Assembly: GCF_025854275.1 (NCBI RefSeq)
Contig: NZ_CP107567.1
Coordinates: 7,378,001-7,442,000, forward strand
DNA from: Streptomyces peucetius
GTDB taxonomy: Bacteria > Actinomycetota > Actinomycetes > Streptomycetales > Streptomycetaceae
Direction: 5' to 3'
DNA: 64,000 nucleotides
Below the pieces are notes generated by a model. The model was not told the origin of the DNA, did not search any database, and worked only from the letters and a program-made list of their open reading frames with translations. Shown here piece after piece: positions 1 to 8,452 of this stretch. Each line of letters starts with the position of its first letter. The stretch's first letter is position 1. Position numbers and translations under genes: made by a program.

Positions 1-146
1 GCACGGCGGGACGGACGGGCGTTCCACGGCGGACCAGGCCGGCCACGGCGGCGGCTCACCCGTACGGCTGAGCAACGCAGCGGCCACGGGGCCCGGCGGA
101 CCCAGAGTGGATGGCATCGCCCACCGTCACCGCACCGGGAGAACCG

Positions 147-707
147 ATGACCCCCCTCAACCGACGTGACCTCGGCCTGCTCGTCCTGCGCATGGGGACG
201 GGCGCCGTCCTCATGGCCCACGGCACCCAGAAGCTGTTCGGCTGGTTCGGCGGCGGCGGTCTGGAGGGGACCGCCAAGGGCATGGAGTCCATGGGCTTCC
301 ACCCGCCCAGGCACAGCGCGATCGCCGCGGGCGTCGCCGAGACCGGCGGCGGCCTGCTGCTCGCCATGGGTCTCGCCACACCGGCGGCCGGCGCGGCGGT
401 CACCGGGAACATGGCGGGCGCGGTGTCCGTGCACGCACCGGCCGGCTTCTTCGCCCAGTCCGGCGGCTTCGAGTACCCCGCGTTCCTCGGGTTCACGGCG
501 GCGACCGTCGGCGTCATGGGCCCCGGCCGCTACTCCCTCGACCACGCCACCGGCCACCGCTTCGACCAGCCGTGGGTCCTGGCGTCCGCCTTCGCGGCCA
601 GCGCCCTGGTGGCGGCCGCCGTCGTCGGCAAACGGGTCAAGGGCCAGATCGGGGCGGACGTCGACGACACGATGCAGGACCAGGGAGCCGACACCCTCGA
701 GGACTGA
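147..707 (+). CDS. DoxX family membrane protein
   Basis: A 186-residue integral membrane protein of the DoxX family. The N-terminus (DLGLLVLRMGTGAVLMAHGTQKLFGWFGG) has the family signature of a first helix followed by the HGxQKLFGWFGG loop. About four hydrophobic segments follow (roughly residues 8-27, 56-80, 105-125 and 145-163), then a short acidic cytoplasmic tail. Family members are quinone- or redox-linked membrane proteins of uncertain reaction. An ATG at 111 is possible, but 147 is preferred because GGGAG lies 5 nt ahead and the family begins here. No partner gene is obvious; the TetR gene starts 84 nt downstream on the same strand. Confidence 0.85.
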   Translation: MTPLNRRDLGLLVLRMGTGAVLMAHGTQKLFGWFGGGGLEGTAKGMESMGFHPPRHSAIAAGVAETGGGLLLAMGLATPAAGAAVTGNMAGAVSVHAPAGFFAQSGGFEYPAFLGFTAATVGVMGPGRYSLDHATGHRFDQPWVLASAFAASALVAAAVVGKRVKGQIGADVDDTMQDQGADTLED

Positions 708-769
708 CCGGCGCGGAGCCGATCCGCGCCGATCGACTCGACCGCGTCGCGGGCCTGGTGCCGAAGCGT

Positions 770-783
770 TGAACAGTGGTTCA
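770..783. promoter_or_regulatory. Palindrome before the TetR gene
   Basis: TGAAC-AGTG-GTTCA is an inverted repeat with perfect 5-bp arms ending 8 nt before the TetR start codon. There is no Shine-Dalgarno, so the mRNA may be leaderless and the palindrome would overlap the core promoter. Its position suggests a TetR autoregulatory operator; this is inference from symmetry and place only. Confidence 0.45.
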
Positions 784-791
784 CTTCTTGC

Positions 792-1439
792 ATGGCCTAT
801 CGCAAGACAGCCGCCGTGCAAAGCCGCCTGGACGCCGCCCGTGAGCATCTCGTGGAGCAGGCCACGTCCGTCGTCGCCGAGGTCGGCTGGGCGAACGCCT
901 CGGTCACGGCGGTGGCCGCCGCCGCGGGCATGTCGGTCGGTTCCGTCTACCAGCACTTCCCGTCCAAGGGGGCACTCGCCGTCGAGGTCTTCCGCCGTGC
1001 CTCCGGCCGCGAGGTCGAGGTGCTCGGCGACGTGCTCAGGGAAGGCAGCGGCGGCCCGGTCGAACGGCTCGCGCTCGGCGTGGGCGTCTTCGCCCGCCGC
1101 GCCATGGAGCGCCGCGGCCTCGCCCACGCCCTGCTCGCCGCGCCCGCGGAACCGGCGGTCGGCCAGGAGCGGCTGGAGTTCCGGCGCCGCTACCGCGACG
1201 TCTTCGCCGAGGTGATCCGCGAGGGCGTCGCGGCCGGGCACCTGCCCCGCCAGGACCCCGACGTCACCGCCGCCGCGCTGACCGGCGCCATCGGCGAGGT
1301 GCTGGTGGACCCGCTGTCCGCCCCCGTGGCGGGCGACGCGGCCGACGACCTGGTCACCGAGCTGGTGGCGATGTCCCTGCGCTGTGCGGGCGCCACGCCC
1401 GCCCGGCCGACCACCCCGACGACCCCTGAGGACCTGTGA
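792..1439 (+). CDS. TetR family transcriptional regulator
   Basis: A 215-residue one-component regulator. Residues about 15-60 form the TetR DNA-binding domain, with the typical helix-turn-helix TAVAAAAGMSVGSVYQHFPSKGAL. The rest is a helical ligand-binding and dimerisation domain with no family-specific motif I recognise. The stop codon overlaps the next gene (TGATG), so it is co-transcribed with the AidB-like acyl-CoA dehydrogenase and may control it in response to an acyl-CoA or alkylating signal (inference). No ribosome site precedes the ATG, fitting a leaderless transcript. Confidence 0.9.
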   Translation: MAYRKTAAVQSRLDAAREHLVEQATSVVAEVGWANASVTAVAAAAGMSVGSVYQHFPSKGALAVEVFRRASGREVEVLGDVLREGSGGPVERLALGVGVFARRAMERRGLAHALLAAPAEPAVGQERLEFRRRYRDVFAEVIREGVAAGHLPRQDPDVTAAALTGAIGEVLVDPLSAPVAGDAADDLVTELVAMSLRCAGATPARPTTPTTPEDL

Positions 1440-3199
1440 TGACCGCGCACCCCGCCGTATCCACGCCGCCCGCCGTGGCCGCGCCCGCATCGTCCGGTTC
1501 CCCCGGCACGTCCGCCGCCGCGCCCGTCACCACGTCCGCCGGTGCCGCCCCGCGCAGCAACCCCGCCGCCCGTACCCACGAGGTGACCAACCAGGCGCCA
1601 CCGCTCGTCGGTCACGACGTCGCGGACGACGCCGTGCTGCTCGAAGGCATGGAACGCGAGGGCGCCGGGTGGTACGTGGAGGACCTGCACCGCGTCGGCA
1701 GGCTGGCCGGCTCCGAGGAGGTCCAGCGCTGGGCCGAGGAGGCCAACCGCTGCGAACCGCTGCTGCGCACGCACGACCGTTACGGAAACCGGATCGACGA
1801 GGTGGAGTTCCACCCCTCGTACCACTCGCTCATGGACGTGGCGATCCGCGAGGGACTCGGCGGCGCGCCGTGGGCCGACGACCGGCCCGGCGCCCATGTC
1901 GCGCGTGCCGCGGGCTTCATGGTGTGGAGCTCGGCCGAACAGGGCCACGCCTGCCCGGTGTCCATGACGTACGCCGCCGTTCCCGCCCTGCGCTCCGCGC
2001 CCGGACTGGCCGCGGTCTACGAGCCGTTGCTGACCAGCCGGACGTACGACCCGGGCCTGCGCGCGCCCGGCCGTAAGCGCGGGCTGCTCGCCGGGATGGG
2101 CATGACGGAGAAGCAGGGCGGCACCGATGTGCGCGCCAACACCACCGTCGCCGTCGAGCAGCCGGACGGCACCTGGCGGCTGCGCGGCCACAAGTGGTTC
2201 ACCAGCGCGCCCATGAACGACCTGTTCCTCGTGCTCGCACAGGCGCCCGGCGGCCTGTCCTGCTTCCTGGTGCCGCGGGTCCTTCCCGACGGCAGCCGCA
2301 ACACCTTCCGTATCCAGCGCCTCAAGGACAAACTGGGGAACCGGAGCAACGCCAGCAGCGAGCCCGAGTTCGACGACACCGTCGCCTGGCTGGTCGGGCC
2401 CGAGGGCCAGGGTGTGCGCACGATCATCGACATGGTCACGATGACCCGCCTCGACTGCGTCCTCGGTTCCGCCTCCGGCATCCGCACCGCGCTGACGCAG
2501 GCCGTCCACCATGTCCGCCACCGTTCCGTGTTCGGTGCCAAGCTGATCGACCAGCCGCTGATGCGCAACGTCGTCGCCGACCTGAGCGTCGAGTCCGAGG
2601 CGGCGACCACGCTCGCGCTCCGTGTCGCGGGAGCGGCGGACCGCGCACAGCGCGGCGACATGCAGGAACGGGCCTTCCTCCGCCTCGCCACCGCGGTCGG
2701 CAAGTACTGGGTGTGCAAGCGGCAGCCGGCGGCGGTCGCCGAGGCGCTCGAGTGCCTCGGCGGCAACGGCTACGACGAAGCGTCCGGCATGCCCCGGCTC
2801 TACCGGGAGGCGCCGCTGAACGGCATCTGGGAAGGCTCCGGCAATGTCAACGCGCTCGACGTGCTGCGCGCGTTGAGCAAGGAACCCGACTCGCTCGAGG
2901 CGTACGGCGCCGAGATCGAGGCGGCGGTGGGCGCGGACGCCCGACTGGACGCGGCGTGGCGGCAGTTGCGTGCCGAGCTGGTACCTTCCGACGACGCGGC
3001 ACTGGGCGCCCGCCGCCTGGTCGAGCGCATGGCGCTGGTGCTCCAGGGCTCACTGCTGGTCCGGCACGCGCCGACCGCCGTGGCAGACGCGTTCTGCGCG
3101 TCGCGGCTCGCCGGGGACCGCGGTCTGGCCTTCGGCACACTGCCCACCGGTCTCGACCTCGCCGCGCTGATCGCCCGCGTGCCGGCCGCGGCGGGCTGA
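1439..3199 (+). CDS. AidB-like acyl-CoA dehydrogenase
   Basis: A 586-residue flavoprotein of the acyl-CoA dehydrogenase superfamily, AidB branch. Diagnostic stretches are THEVxNQxPPLxGHD near residues 46-60, GMGMTEKQGGTDVRANTT near 219-236, and the C-terminal LGGNGYDEASGMPRLYREAPL block with the arginine used in FAD or substrate contacts. AidB proteins bind DNA and FAD and are linked to alkylation protection; others have isovaleryl-CoA dehydrogenase activity. The first ~45 residues are a low-complexity Ala/Pro/Ser extension. The ATG at 1439 overlaps the TetR stop and has GAGGA upstream; a GTG three bases earlier is possible. Confidence 0.88.
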   Translation: MTAHPAVSTPPAVAAPASSGSPGTSAAAPVTTSAGAAPRSNPAARTHEVTNQAPPLVGHDVADDAVLLEGMEREGAGWYVEDLHRVGRLAGSEEVQRWAEEANRCEPLLRTHDRYGNRIDEVEFHPSYHSLMDVAIREGLGGAPWADDRPGAHVARAAGFMVWSSAEQGHACPVSMTYAAVPALRSAPGLAAVYEPLLTSRTYDPGLRAPGRKRGLLAGMGMTEKQGGTDVRANTTVAVEQPDGTWRLRGHKWFTSAPMNDLFLVLAQAPGGLSCFLVPRVLPDGSRNTFRIQRLKDKLGNRSNASSEPEFDDTVAWLVGPEGQGVRTIIDMVTMTRLDCVLGSASGIRTALTQAVHHVRHRSVFGAKLIDQPLMRNVVADLSVESEAATTLALRVAGAADRAQRGDMQERAFLRLATAVGKYWVCKRQPAAVAEALECLGGNGYDEASGMPRLYREAPLNGIWEGSGNVNALDVLRALSKEPDSLEAYGAEIEAAVGADARLDAAWRQLRAELVPSDDAALGARRLVERMALVLQGSLLVRHAPTAVADAFCASRLAGDRGLAFGTLPTGLDLAALIARVPAAAG

Positions 3200-3204
3200 G
3201 GCTT

Positions 3205-3244
<40 letters not shown>

Positions 3245-3279
3245 GTGGCGGCAGCGGCCGACGGCGCGCCGCCGTGCGG

Positions 3280-3945
3280 TCAGCGCGGCGGGCCGGTCAG
3301 GGCGAGGAACTCGCTGCGGGAACGGGCGTCGGTGCGGAGCAGGCCCAGCAGCGTGGAGGTCATCGTGGTGGTGCCGGTGGCCTGGGCGCCGCGCAGGGTC
3401 ATGCAGGTGTGCTCGGCCTGGATCACGACGCCGACGCCCTTGGGCTCCAGCTGGGTCTGGAGCCAGTCGGCGACCTGCTTGGTGAGGCGTTCCTGCACCT
3501 GGGGGCGGCAGGCGAAGTGCTCGAGGACCCTGGCGAGTTTGGACAGGCCGAGGATCCGGCTGCCGGGGAGGTATCCGATGTGGGCGGTGCCCACGAACGG
3601 CAGCAGATGGTGCTCGCACACGGACCGCAGGGGGATGCTGCGGGCGAGGACCAGCTCGTCGTACCCCTCGTCGTTGGGGAAGGTGGTCAGGTCGAAGGGG
3701 CGGGGGCTGAACAGTTCGGCGTAGGCGCGGGCCATCCGGCCGGGGGTGCCGCGCAGGCTCTCCGAGTCGGTGCTGATGCCGAGGGCTTCGAGGAACTGTC
3801 CGGCGGCGAGTTCCGCGGCCGTGAGGTCCGCCTCCTGCGCGTCGTGCACCACACGCAGGGCCGGGGGCTCCGCCGTGCGGGCCGGTATCGACGCATGCGC
3901 GGCGTCGGAGGCCACGTGCAAGGTGGGGTGAGGGCGCTGAGTCAT
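3280..3945 (-). CDS. folE: GTP cyclohydrolase I
   Basis: A 221-residue FolE that opens GTP to 7,8-dihydroneopterin triphosphate, the first step to folates and other pterins. The zinc ligands are visible: Cys110 and His113 in SVCEHHLLPF and Cys181 in EHTCMTLRG. The substrate-binding RGTPGRMARAY and GLSKLARV blocks are also present. About 40 N-terminal residues are variable. It is transcribed away from a Cys-rich HTH regulator 137 bp upstream. Isolation from other folate genes suggests a second folE paralogue serving a stress or specialised pterin role (inference). Confidence 0.95.
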   Translation of the reverse strand: MTQRPHPTLHVASDAAHASIPARTAEPPALRVVHDAQEADLTAAELAAGQFLEALGISTDSESLRGTPGRMARAYAELFSPRPFDLTTFPNDEGYDELVLARSIPLRSVCEHHLLPFVGTAHIGYLPGSRILGLSKLARVLEHFACRPQVQERLTKQVADWLQTQLEPKGVGVVIQAEHTCMTLRGAQATGTTTMTSTLLGLLRTDARSRSEFLALTGPPR

Positions 3946-3962
3946 GTCACTCTCCGATGCCT

Positions 3963-4001
3963 GAAACGCCGGTCGATTTCACCAATCAGTATTGGCGTTT
4001 C
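3963..4001. promoter_or_regulatory. Nested inverted repeats between folE and its divergent regulator
   Basis: Two inverted repeats overlap. GAAACGCC at 3963-3970 pairs with GGCGTTTC at 3994-4001, and inside it CCAAT-CAGT-ATTGG spans 3982-3995. They start 17 nt upstream of the folE start and lie within the divergent promoter, so binding here could control both genes. The downstream regulator is the obvious candidate protein. Confidence 0.5.
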
Positions 4002-4070
4002 TGTGATCACGGTCAAGAAACCCCAGGAAAACAGCGGCTCGTCGAGAGGCGTGTCGGCAATGACTGGCGT

Positions 4071-4082
4071 TATCGTGGAGGT
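4071..4082 (+). promoter_or_regulatory. Possible leaderless promoter -10 of the HTH regulator
   Basis: TATCGT (4071-4076) matches the actinobacterial TANNNT -10 and sits six bases before the ATG at 4083, the spacing expected for a leaderless mRNA. The GGAGG between them is only one base from the start, too close for a normal ribosome site, which supports the leaderless reading. Confidence 0.4.
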
Positions 4083-4889
4083 ATGACCTCCGACTCGACA
4101 CCGTCTTCACTCCCGCCGTCCACCGCCGAGGGCGTCGAAGCGGTCTCGGTCCTGGCCGACGAGCTGCGCCGTAGGATGTACGGCTTCATCCGGCGCGCCC
4201 ACCGCCCGGTGACCCGGGAGGAGGCGGCCGCCGACGCCGGGATCTCGGTCAAGCTGGCCGCATTCCACCTCGACAAACTCGTCGCGGCCGGGCTGCTGCG
4301 CGCCGGTTACGACAGCCCCGGCAAGGCCCCCAGGGTCGGCCGCAGGCCGAAGGTCTACGAGCCGGCCGGCAACGACATCCGCGTCAGCATCCCCGAACGC
4401 CGTCCCGACGTGCTCGCGGAGATCCTCGTGGACGCGGTCCTCGACCAGCGGCCGGACGAGGACGCGCGGGCCGCCGCACTGCGCACGGCCCGCACCCGGG
4501 GCGAGGAGCTCGGCGCCGCCACCCGCGCGCACAGCCGTCCCGGCAGGCTGGGGCCCGAGCGTTCCATCACCCTCAGCGAGGCCGTCCTGCAGGAGCACGG
4601 CTTCGAGCCCGACCGTCCGGCGCCGACCGACCTGCGGCTGCTCAACTGCCCGTTCCACCCCCTCGCCGCCCGCTCGCCCGAGCTGGTGTGCGGGATCAAC
4701 CACGCCTTCCTCGAAGGGTTCCTCACCGGACTGCGCACCACCGGGATCGAGGCCGTCCTCGCTCCCCGGCCCGGGCGGTGCTGCGTGGAGTTGCGCGCCG
4801 CGTCCGGGGGCCACGGTCCCCCCGGCCCCGAGGAGAGCTGCGCGAGAGAACCCGGCCCCCCGTCCCGGGGTGACCGGACAACCGGCTGA
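4083..4889 (+). CDS. HTH regulator with SufR-like cysteine cluster
   Basis: A 268-residue ArsR/SufR-type regulator. Residues 20-75 form a winged helix (VTREEAAADAGISVKLAAFHLDKLVAAGLL) followed by a basic wing. The C-terminal half carries Cys189, Cys203 and the Cys233-Cys234 pair in an LNCPFHPLA...LVCGINHAFLEG...GRCCVEL context. Three cysteines spaced about 14 and 30 residues apart resemble the Fe-S site of SufR regulators, so an iron-sulfur or metal sensor is likely. It is divergent from folE and upstream of a flavoprotein reductase. The last ~30 residues are disordered. Confidence is high for class, moderate for cofactor. Confidence 0.8.
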   Translation: MTSDSTPSSLPPSTAEGVEAVSVLADELRRRMYGFIRRAHRPVTREEAAADAGISVKLAAFHLDKLVAAGLLRAGYDSPGKAPRVGRRPKVYEPAGNDIRVSIPERRPDVLAEILVDAVLDQRPDEDARAAALRTARTRGEELGAATRAHSRPGRLGPERSITLSEAVLQEHGFEPDRPAPTDLRLLNCPFHPLAARSPELVCGINHAFLEGFLTGLRTTGIEAVLAPRPGRCCVELRAASGGHGPPGPEESCAREPGPPSRGDRTTG

Positions 4890-4951
4890 CCGGCCCGGTC
4901 GTCGGACCGTGAACCGCCCGAGAGCACTTTCGACGCGACAGAGGAGCGGAC

Positions 4952-6181
4952 ATGCCCGCACACAACGCATATGTGATCGTCGGAGCCGGCCTGGCCGGCG
5001 CGAAGGCCGCACAGACCCTGCGGGAGGAGGGTTTCGACGGCCCGCTCGTGCTGCTGGGGGAGGAGGCCGAGCACCCCTACGAGCGGCCGCCGCTCTCCAA
5101 GGGCTACCTGCTGGGCAAGGAGGAGCGTGACGTGGTCTACGTCCACCCTCCCCGGTGGTACACCGACCAGAAGGTCGATCTGCGTCTCGGGGTCAGGGTC
5201 ACCGCCGTCGACCCGGCCGCTCACGAGGTGACACTCGACGACGGCAGCCGCGTGGGCTACGCGAAGCTGCTCCTGACCACCGGTTCTTCGCCACGGCTGC
5301 TGCCCGTGCCCGGAGCGGACCTCGACGGTGTGCACACCCTGCGACGGCTCGCCGACAGCGACCGCATCAAGGACGCCTTCGCGTCCGCCTCGCGAGTGGC
5401 GGTGATCGGGGCCGGGTGGATCGGCTTGGAGACGACCGCCGCCGCCAGGGCCGCCGGTGCCGAGGTGACGGTGCTGGAGGCCGCGGAACTGCCGCTGCTG
5501 CGAGTCCTGGGCCCCGAGGCGGCCCAGGTCTTCGCCGACCTGCACACCGACCACGGGGTCGACCTGCGCTGCGGTGTGCAGGTCGCCGAGATCACCGGGG
5601 CGGACGGCCGGGCGAACGGCGTACTGCTGGACGACGGCAGTCGCGTCGACGCCGACGCGGTCGTCGTCGGCGTCGGTGTCACCCCCGACATCGGGCTCGC
5701 GGAAGCCGCCGGTCTGGAGATCGGCAACGGCGTCCGCGTCGATGCCGCACTGCGTACCTCCGAGCCCGACATCCATGCCGCGGGTGACGTGGCCGACGCC
5801 TTCCACCCGCTGCTCGGCAAGCACATCCGGGTCGAGCACTGGGCCAACGCGCTGAACCAGCCGCAGGCCGCGGCCAGGGCCATGCTCGGCCAGGACGTGG
5901 CCTACGACCGCGTCCCGTACTTCTTCACCGACCAGTACGACCTGGGCATGGAGTACACCGGGTACGTGGAGCCCGGCGGTTACGACCAGGTCGTCTTCCG
6001 AGGGCCGCCCGAGACCCGTGAGTTCATCGCCTTCTGGCTGTCCGGCGGCCGGGTGCTCGCCGGCATGAACGTCAACGTCTGGGACGTCACGGACCCGATC
6101 CGGGCCCTCGTCACGTCCGGGCGGCCGGTCGATCCTGCCCGGCTCGCCGACCCCGACGTGCCACTGGGCGACCTTCTCTGA
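4952..6181 (+). CDS. FAD-dependent ferredoxin/rubredoxin reductase-like oxidoreductase
   Basis: A 409-residue pyridine-nucleotide flavoprotein related to putidaredoxin and other ferredoxin reductases. An N-terminal FAD Rossmann motif (VGAGLAGAKAAQTLRE, about 10-25), a second NAD(P) motif (VIGAGWIGLETTAAA, about 151-165) and an AAGDVADAF FAD-contact block near 275 are present. Position-specific YERPPLSKGYL is typical of this reductase type. The C-terminal ~85 residues form the reductase dimerisation domain. It would pass electrons from NAD(P)H to a ferredoxin serving a P450 or oxygenase, but no ferredoxin is adjacent. GAGGAG precedes the ATG. Confidence 0.9.
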   Translation: MPAHNAYVIVGAGLAGAKAAQTLREEGFDGPLVLLGEEAEHPYERPPLSKGYLLGKEERDVVYVHPPRWYTDQKVDLRLGVRVTAVDPAAHEVTLDDGSRVGYAKLLLTTGSSPRLLPVPGADLDGVHTLRRLADSDRIKDAFASASRVAVIGAGWIGLETTAAARAAGAEVTVLEAAELPLLRVLGPEAAQVFADLHTDHGVDLRCGVQVAEITGADGRANGVLLDDGSRVDADAVVVGVGVTPDIGLAEAAGLEIGNGVRVDAALRTSEPDIHAAGDVADAFHPLLGKHIRVEHWANALNQPQAAARAMLGQDVAYDRVPYFFTDQYDLGMEYTGYVEPGGYDQVVFRGPPETREFIAFWLSGGRVLAGMNVNVWDVTDPIRALVTSGRPVDPARLADPDVPLGDLL

Positions 6182-6238
6182 CGTTCGGCCGCGCGGCGGC
6201 CCCGGCATCGCGGCGGTCCGGGGCCGCGGTGCCGGACC

Positions 6239-6244
6239 TTGACA
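6239..6244 (+). promoter_or_regulatory. Consensus -35 element before the GntR gene
   Basis: TTGACA matches the -35 consensus exactly. The A/T-rich core of the palindrome at 6259-6278 lies 17-22 bp downstream, where a -10 would be expected, so operator and promoter probably overlap. Confidence 0.45.
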
Positions 6245-6258
6245 CGCTCTCGCTCGTA

Positions 6259-6278
6259 GCATGCAATATATTGCATGC
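6259..6278. promoter_or_regulatory. 20-bp perfect palindromic operator
   Basis: A perfect 20-bp palindrome (core ATGCAATATATTGCAT at 6261-6276) overlaps the GntR start codon at 6275. The A/T-rich centre stands out in a 70+% GC background. Size and symmetry fit a dimeric FCD-type GntR repressor, giving autoregulation by blocking both promoter and translation start. Confidence 0.75.
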
Positions 6279-6982
6279 CGGTACCGCAGAGCCGAGGTCT
6301 CGTTTCCAGGTCACTCCTCAGGGAGAACGCCTTCCGCGCGATTCGGGACGCCATCGTCGACGGCACGCTCGCGCCGGGCGAACGCCTCAACGACGCCGAT
6401 CTCGTCGAGTGGCTGGGCGTGAGCCGCACGCCGGTCCGGGAGGCCCTGGCACGACTCGAACAGGCCGGTCTGGTGCGCACGAAACCGGGCCGGTTCACCA
6501 TGGTCAGCCCCCTGGACTTCCGTGCCGTGCGCGCCGCGCAGTCGGTCACCGCCGCCATGCACGAACTCGCCGTACGGGAGGTTATGCCCAACCTGTCGGC
6601 CGCCGAGCTCGACGCCATGCGCGCGGCCAACGCCCGCTTCGCCGACGCACTGCGGCAGGGCGACGTGGACGCGGCGATCAGCGCCGACGACGACTTCCAC
6701 GGAGTGTTCGTCACCGCATGCGCGAACGACGCGGTCCGTACCGTCCTCGAGCAGTTCACGCCCGTGCTGCGGCGCGTGGAGCGGCTGCGCTTCTCGTCCC
6801 TGAGCGGCCGGGGCTCGGTCGCCCAGCACAACCGGATCATCGAGCTGTGCGCGGCGGGGGACACGGAAGGCGCGGTCGCCGCGACGCGTGCCAACTGGCA
6901 GACGCTGCTGCCGCTTCTCGACAGCGCGCTGCCGGAGGCAGACGAGCAGGACGGAGCCGACGGCAGCAGCCCCGCCCACTGA
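6275..6982 (+). CDS. GntR family (FCD) regulator of ACC deaminase
   Basis: A 235-residue regulator. Residues 10-75 are the GntR winged helix (AFRAIRDAIVDGTLAPGERLNDADLVEWLGVSRTPVREALARLEQAGLV); the rest is an all-helical FCD ligand domain. The metal-binding Asp and first His are in ADDDFHGVF and the second His in QHNRII; the usual last His is not obvious. The gene lies 100 bp upstream of the ACC deaminase gene on the same strand, and GntR regulators next to acdS are common in Actinobacteria. No ribosome site precedes the ATG, and no later in-frame ATG/GTG would keep the HTH. Confidence 0.88.
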   Translation: MPVPQSRGLVSRSLLRENAFRAIRDAIVDGTLAPGERLNDADLVEWLGVSRTPVREALARLEQAGLVRTKPGRFTMVSPLDFRAVRAAQSVTAAMHELAVREVMPNLSAAELDAMRAANARFADALRQGDVDAAISADDDFHGVFVTACANDAVRTVLEQFTPVLRRVERLRFSSLSGRGSVAQHNRIIELCAAGDTEGAVAATRANWQTLLPLLDSALPEADEQDGADGSSPAH

Positions 6983-7082
6983 CCGGCCCGCCCACCGACC
7001 GGCGCCCCACTAACCGACCGGCCCTGCCCCGTCCCGGGGCGGGGCCGTGACCCACCGGATGCCGCACCCCAAGGAGCCGCAG

Positions 7083-8090
7083 ATGTCCCTTGACTCGTTC
7101 GAGCGCTACCCCCTCCTGTTCGGCCCCAGCCCCGTCCACCCGCTGGAGCGGCTCAGCGCGCATCTCGGCGGCGCCCGCATCTGGGCCAAGCGGGAGGACT
7201 GCAACAGCGGGCTGGCCTTCGGCGGCAACAAGACCAGAAAGCTGGAGTACCTGATCCCCGACGCACTGCGGCAGGGCGCCGACACCCTGGTCAGCATCGG
7301 CGGCATACAGTCCAACCACACCCGGCAGGTGGCCGCGGTCGCCGCCCGCGCCGGCCTGAAGGCCGTACTGGTGCAGGAGAGTTGGGTGGACTGGCCGGAC
7401 GCGGTCAATGACAAGGTCGGCAACATCCTGCTGTCGCGCATCATGGGGGCGGACGTACGGCTGGTGCGGGCCGGGTTCGGCATCGGCTTCAAGGAGAGCT
7501 GGCAGCAGGCGCTGGACGACGTCCGCGCCGCCGGCGGCACTCCGTACGCCATCCCGGCCGGCGCCTCCGACCATCCGCTGGGCGGTCTCGGCTTCGCCGG
7601 CTGGGCCCGCGAAGTGGAGCAGCAGGAACGTGAACTGGGCGTCTTCTTCGACACGATCGTGGTGTGCAGCGTCACCGGCAGCACCCACGCCGGCATGATC
7701 GCCGGTTTCGCCGGCCAGGACCGGCCCCGTCGTGTGCTGGGCATCGACGCCTCGGCCAAGTTGGACGAGACGCGTGCGCAGGTGGAGAAGATCGCACGCG
7801 GCACCGCCGGGCTCATCGGCCTGCGCCGCGATCTCCGTGACGACGAGATCACCGTTCTCGGCGGCTGGGCCGGCGACTTCTACGGCATCCCCGTCGAGTC
7901 CACGCTGAACGCGATCCGGCTCACCGCGGGCCTGGAGGGCATGATCATCGACCCCGTCTACGAGGGCAAGTCGATGGCCGGCCTGATCGACCTGGTGAAG
8001 AGCGGTGACATCCCCAAGGACTCCAATGTCCTCTACGCCCACCTCGGGGGCCAGCCTGCGCTCAACGCCTACAGCGGCGTCTTCCAGTGA
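7083..8090 (+). CDS. acdS: 1-aminocyclopropane-1-carboxylate deaminase
   Basis: A 335-residue PLP enzyme of the tryptophan synthase beta fold that cleaves ACC, the ethylene precursor, to 2-oxobutyrate and ammonia. The PLP lysine is Lys50 in [12 protein letters not shown], followed by [13 protein letters not shown]. The glutamate in DPVYEGKSM and leucine in [13 protein letters not shown] match the residues that separate true ACC deaminases from D-cysteine desulfhydrases. AAGGAG lies 6 nt before the ATG. It would let a root-associated bacterium use ACC as nitrogen source and lower plant ethylene. Controlled by the upstream GntR; a hairpin follows the gene. Confidence 0.93.
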   Translation: MSLDSFERYPLLFGPSPVHPLERLSAHLGGARIWAKREDCNSGLAFGGNKTRKLEYLIPDALRQGADTLVSIGGIQSNHTRQVAAVAARAGLKAVLVQESWVDWPDAVNDKVGNILLSRIMGADVRLVRAGFGIGFKESWQQALDDVRAAGGTPYAIPAGASDHPLGGLGFAGWAREVEQQERELGVFFDTIVVCSVTGSTHAGMIAGFAGQDRPRRVLGIDASAKLDETRAQVEKIARGTAGLIGLRRDLRDDEITVLGGWAGDFYGIPVESTLNAIRLTAGLEGMIIDPVYEGKSMAGLIDLVKSGDIPKDSNVLYAHLGGQPALNAYSGVFQ

Positions 8091-8160
8091 CGGGCCTACG
8101 CGCCGGGAGCCGAACGCCCTGATCGCCACCGTACGGTGACGGTCACTCGCCCCGTCCGGA

Positions 8161-8194
8161 GCCGGGGCCGGACACACGCCTGTCCGGCCCCGGC
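8161..8194. terminator. Strong hairpin after acdS
   Basis: Perfect 14-bp arms (8161-8174 and 8181-8194) flank a 6-base CACGCC loop, 70 bp after the acdS stop. There is no U-tract, as usual for streptomycete terminators. Confidence 0.8.
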
Positions 8195-8201
8195 GAACCA
8201 C

Positions 8202-8303
8202 TCAGCGGCCGGAAGGCGGGACCATGCTGGGTGAGGAGGCGTCGCGCGCGACACGGGGCGGCTCACCCGTGCCGTCGGCCGGGACGGACCAGATGTCGAA
8301 GGA
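8202..8303 (-). pseudogene. Possible TolB/WD40-like C-terminal remnant
   Basis: The minus strand reads SFDIWSVPADGTGEPPRVARD then about 14 residues to a stop. DIWSVPADG followed by EP is typical of PD40/TolB-like propeller blades. The frame has no start and is preceded by unrelated sequence. With the orphan dppF and dppD fragment next to it, it fits a zone of gene decay. The rest of 8091-8452 holds only the acdS hairpin and no other credible coding. Confidence 0.3.
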
Positions 8304-8452
8304 CCCCGCACCGCGGCGGCCACGGTCACGGCCACGAAGCGGGTACGCAGGGTCGGTGCGGGGGTCATCTCGAGGGCGGTCCGCAAGGGGCGCGGCAGAA
8401 GAAATGCAAACGGGCGCAGGGGCAGCGGTCCGGCTGCGGAGTCGACTCCCCT

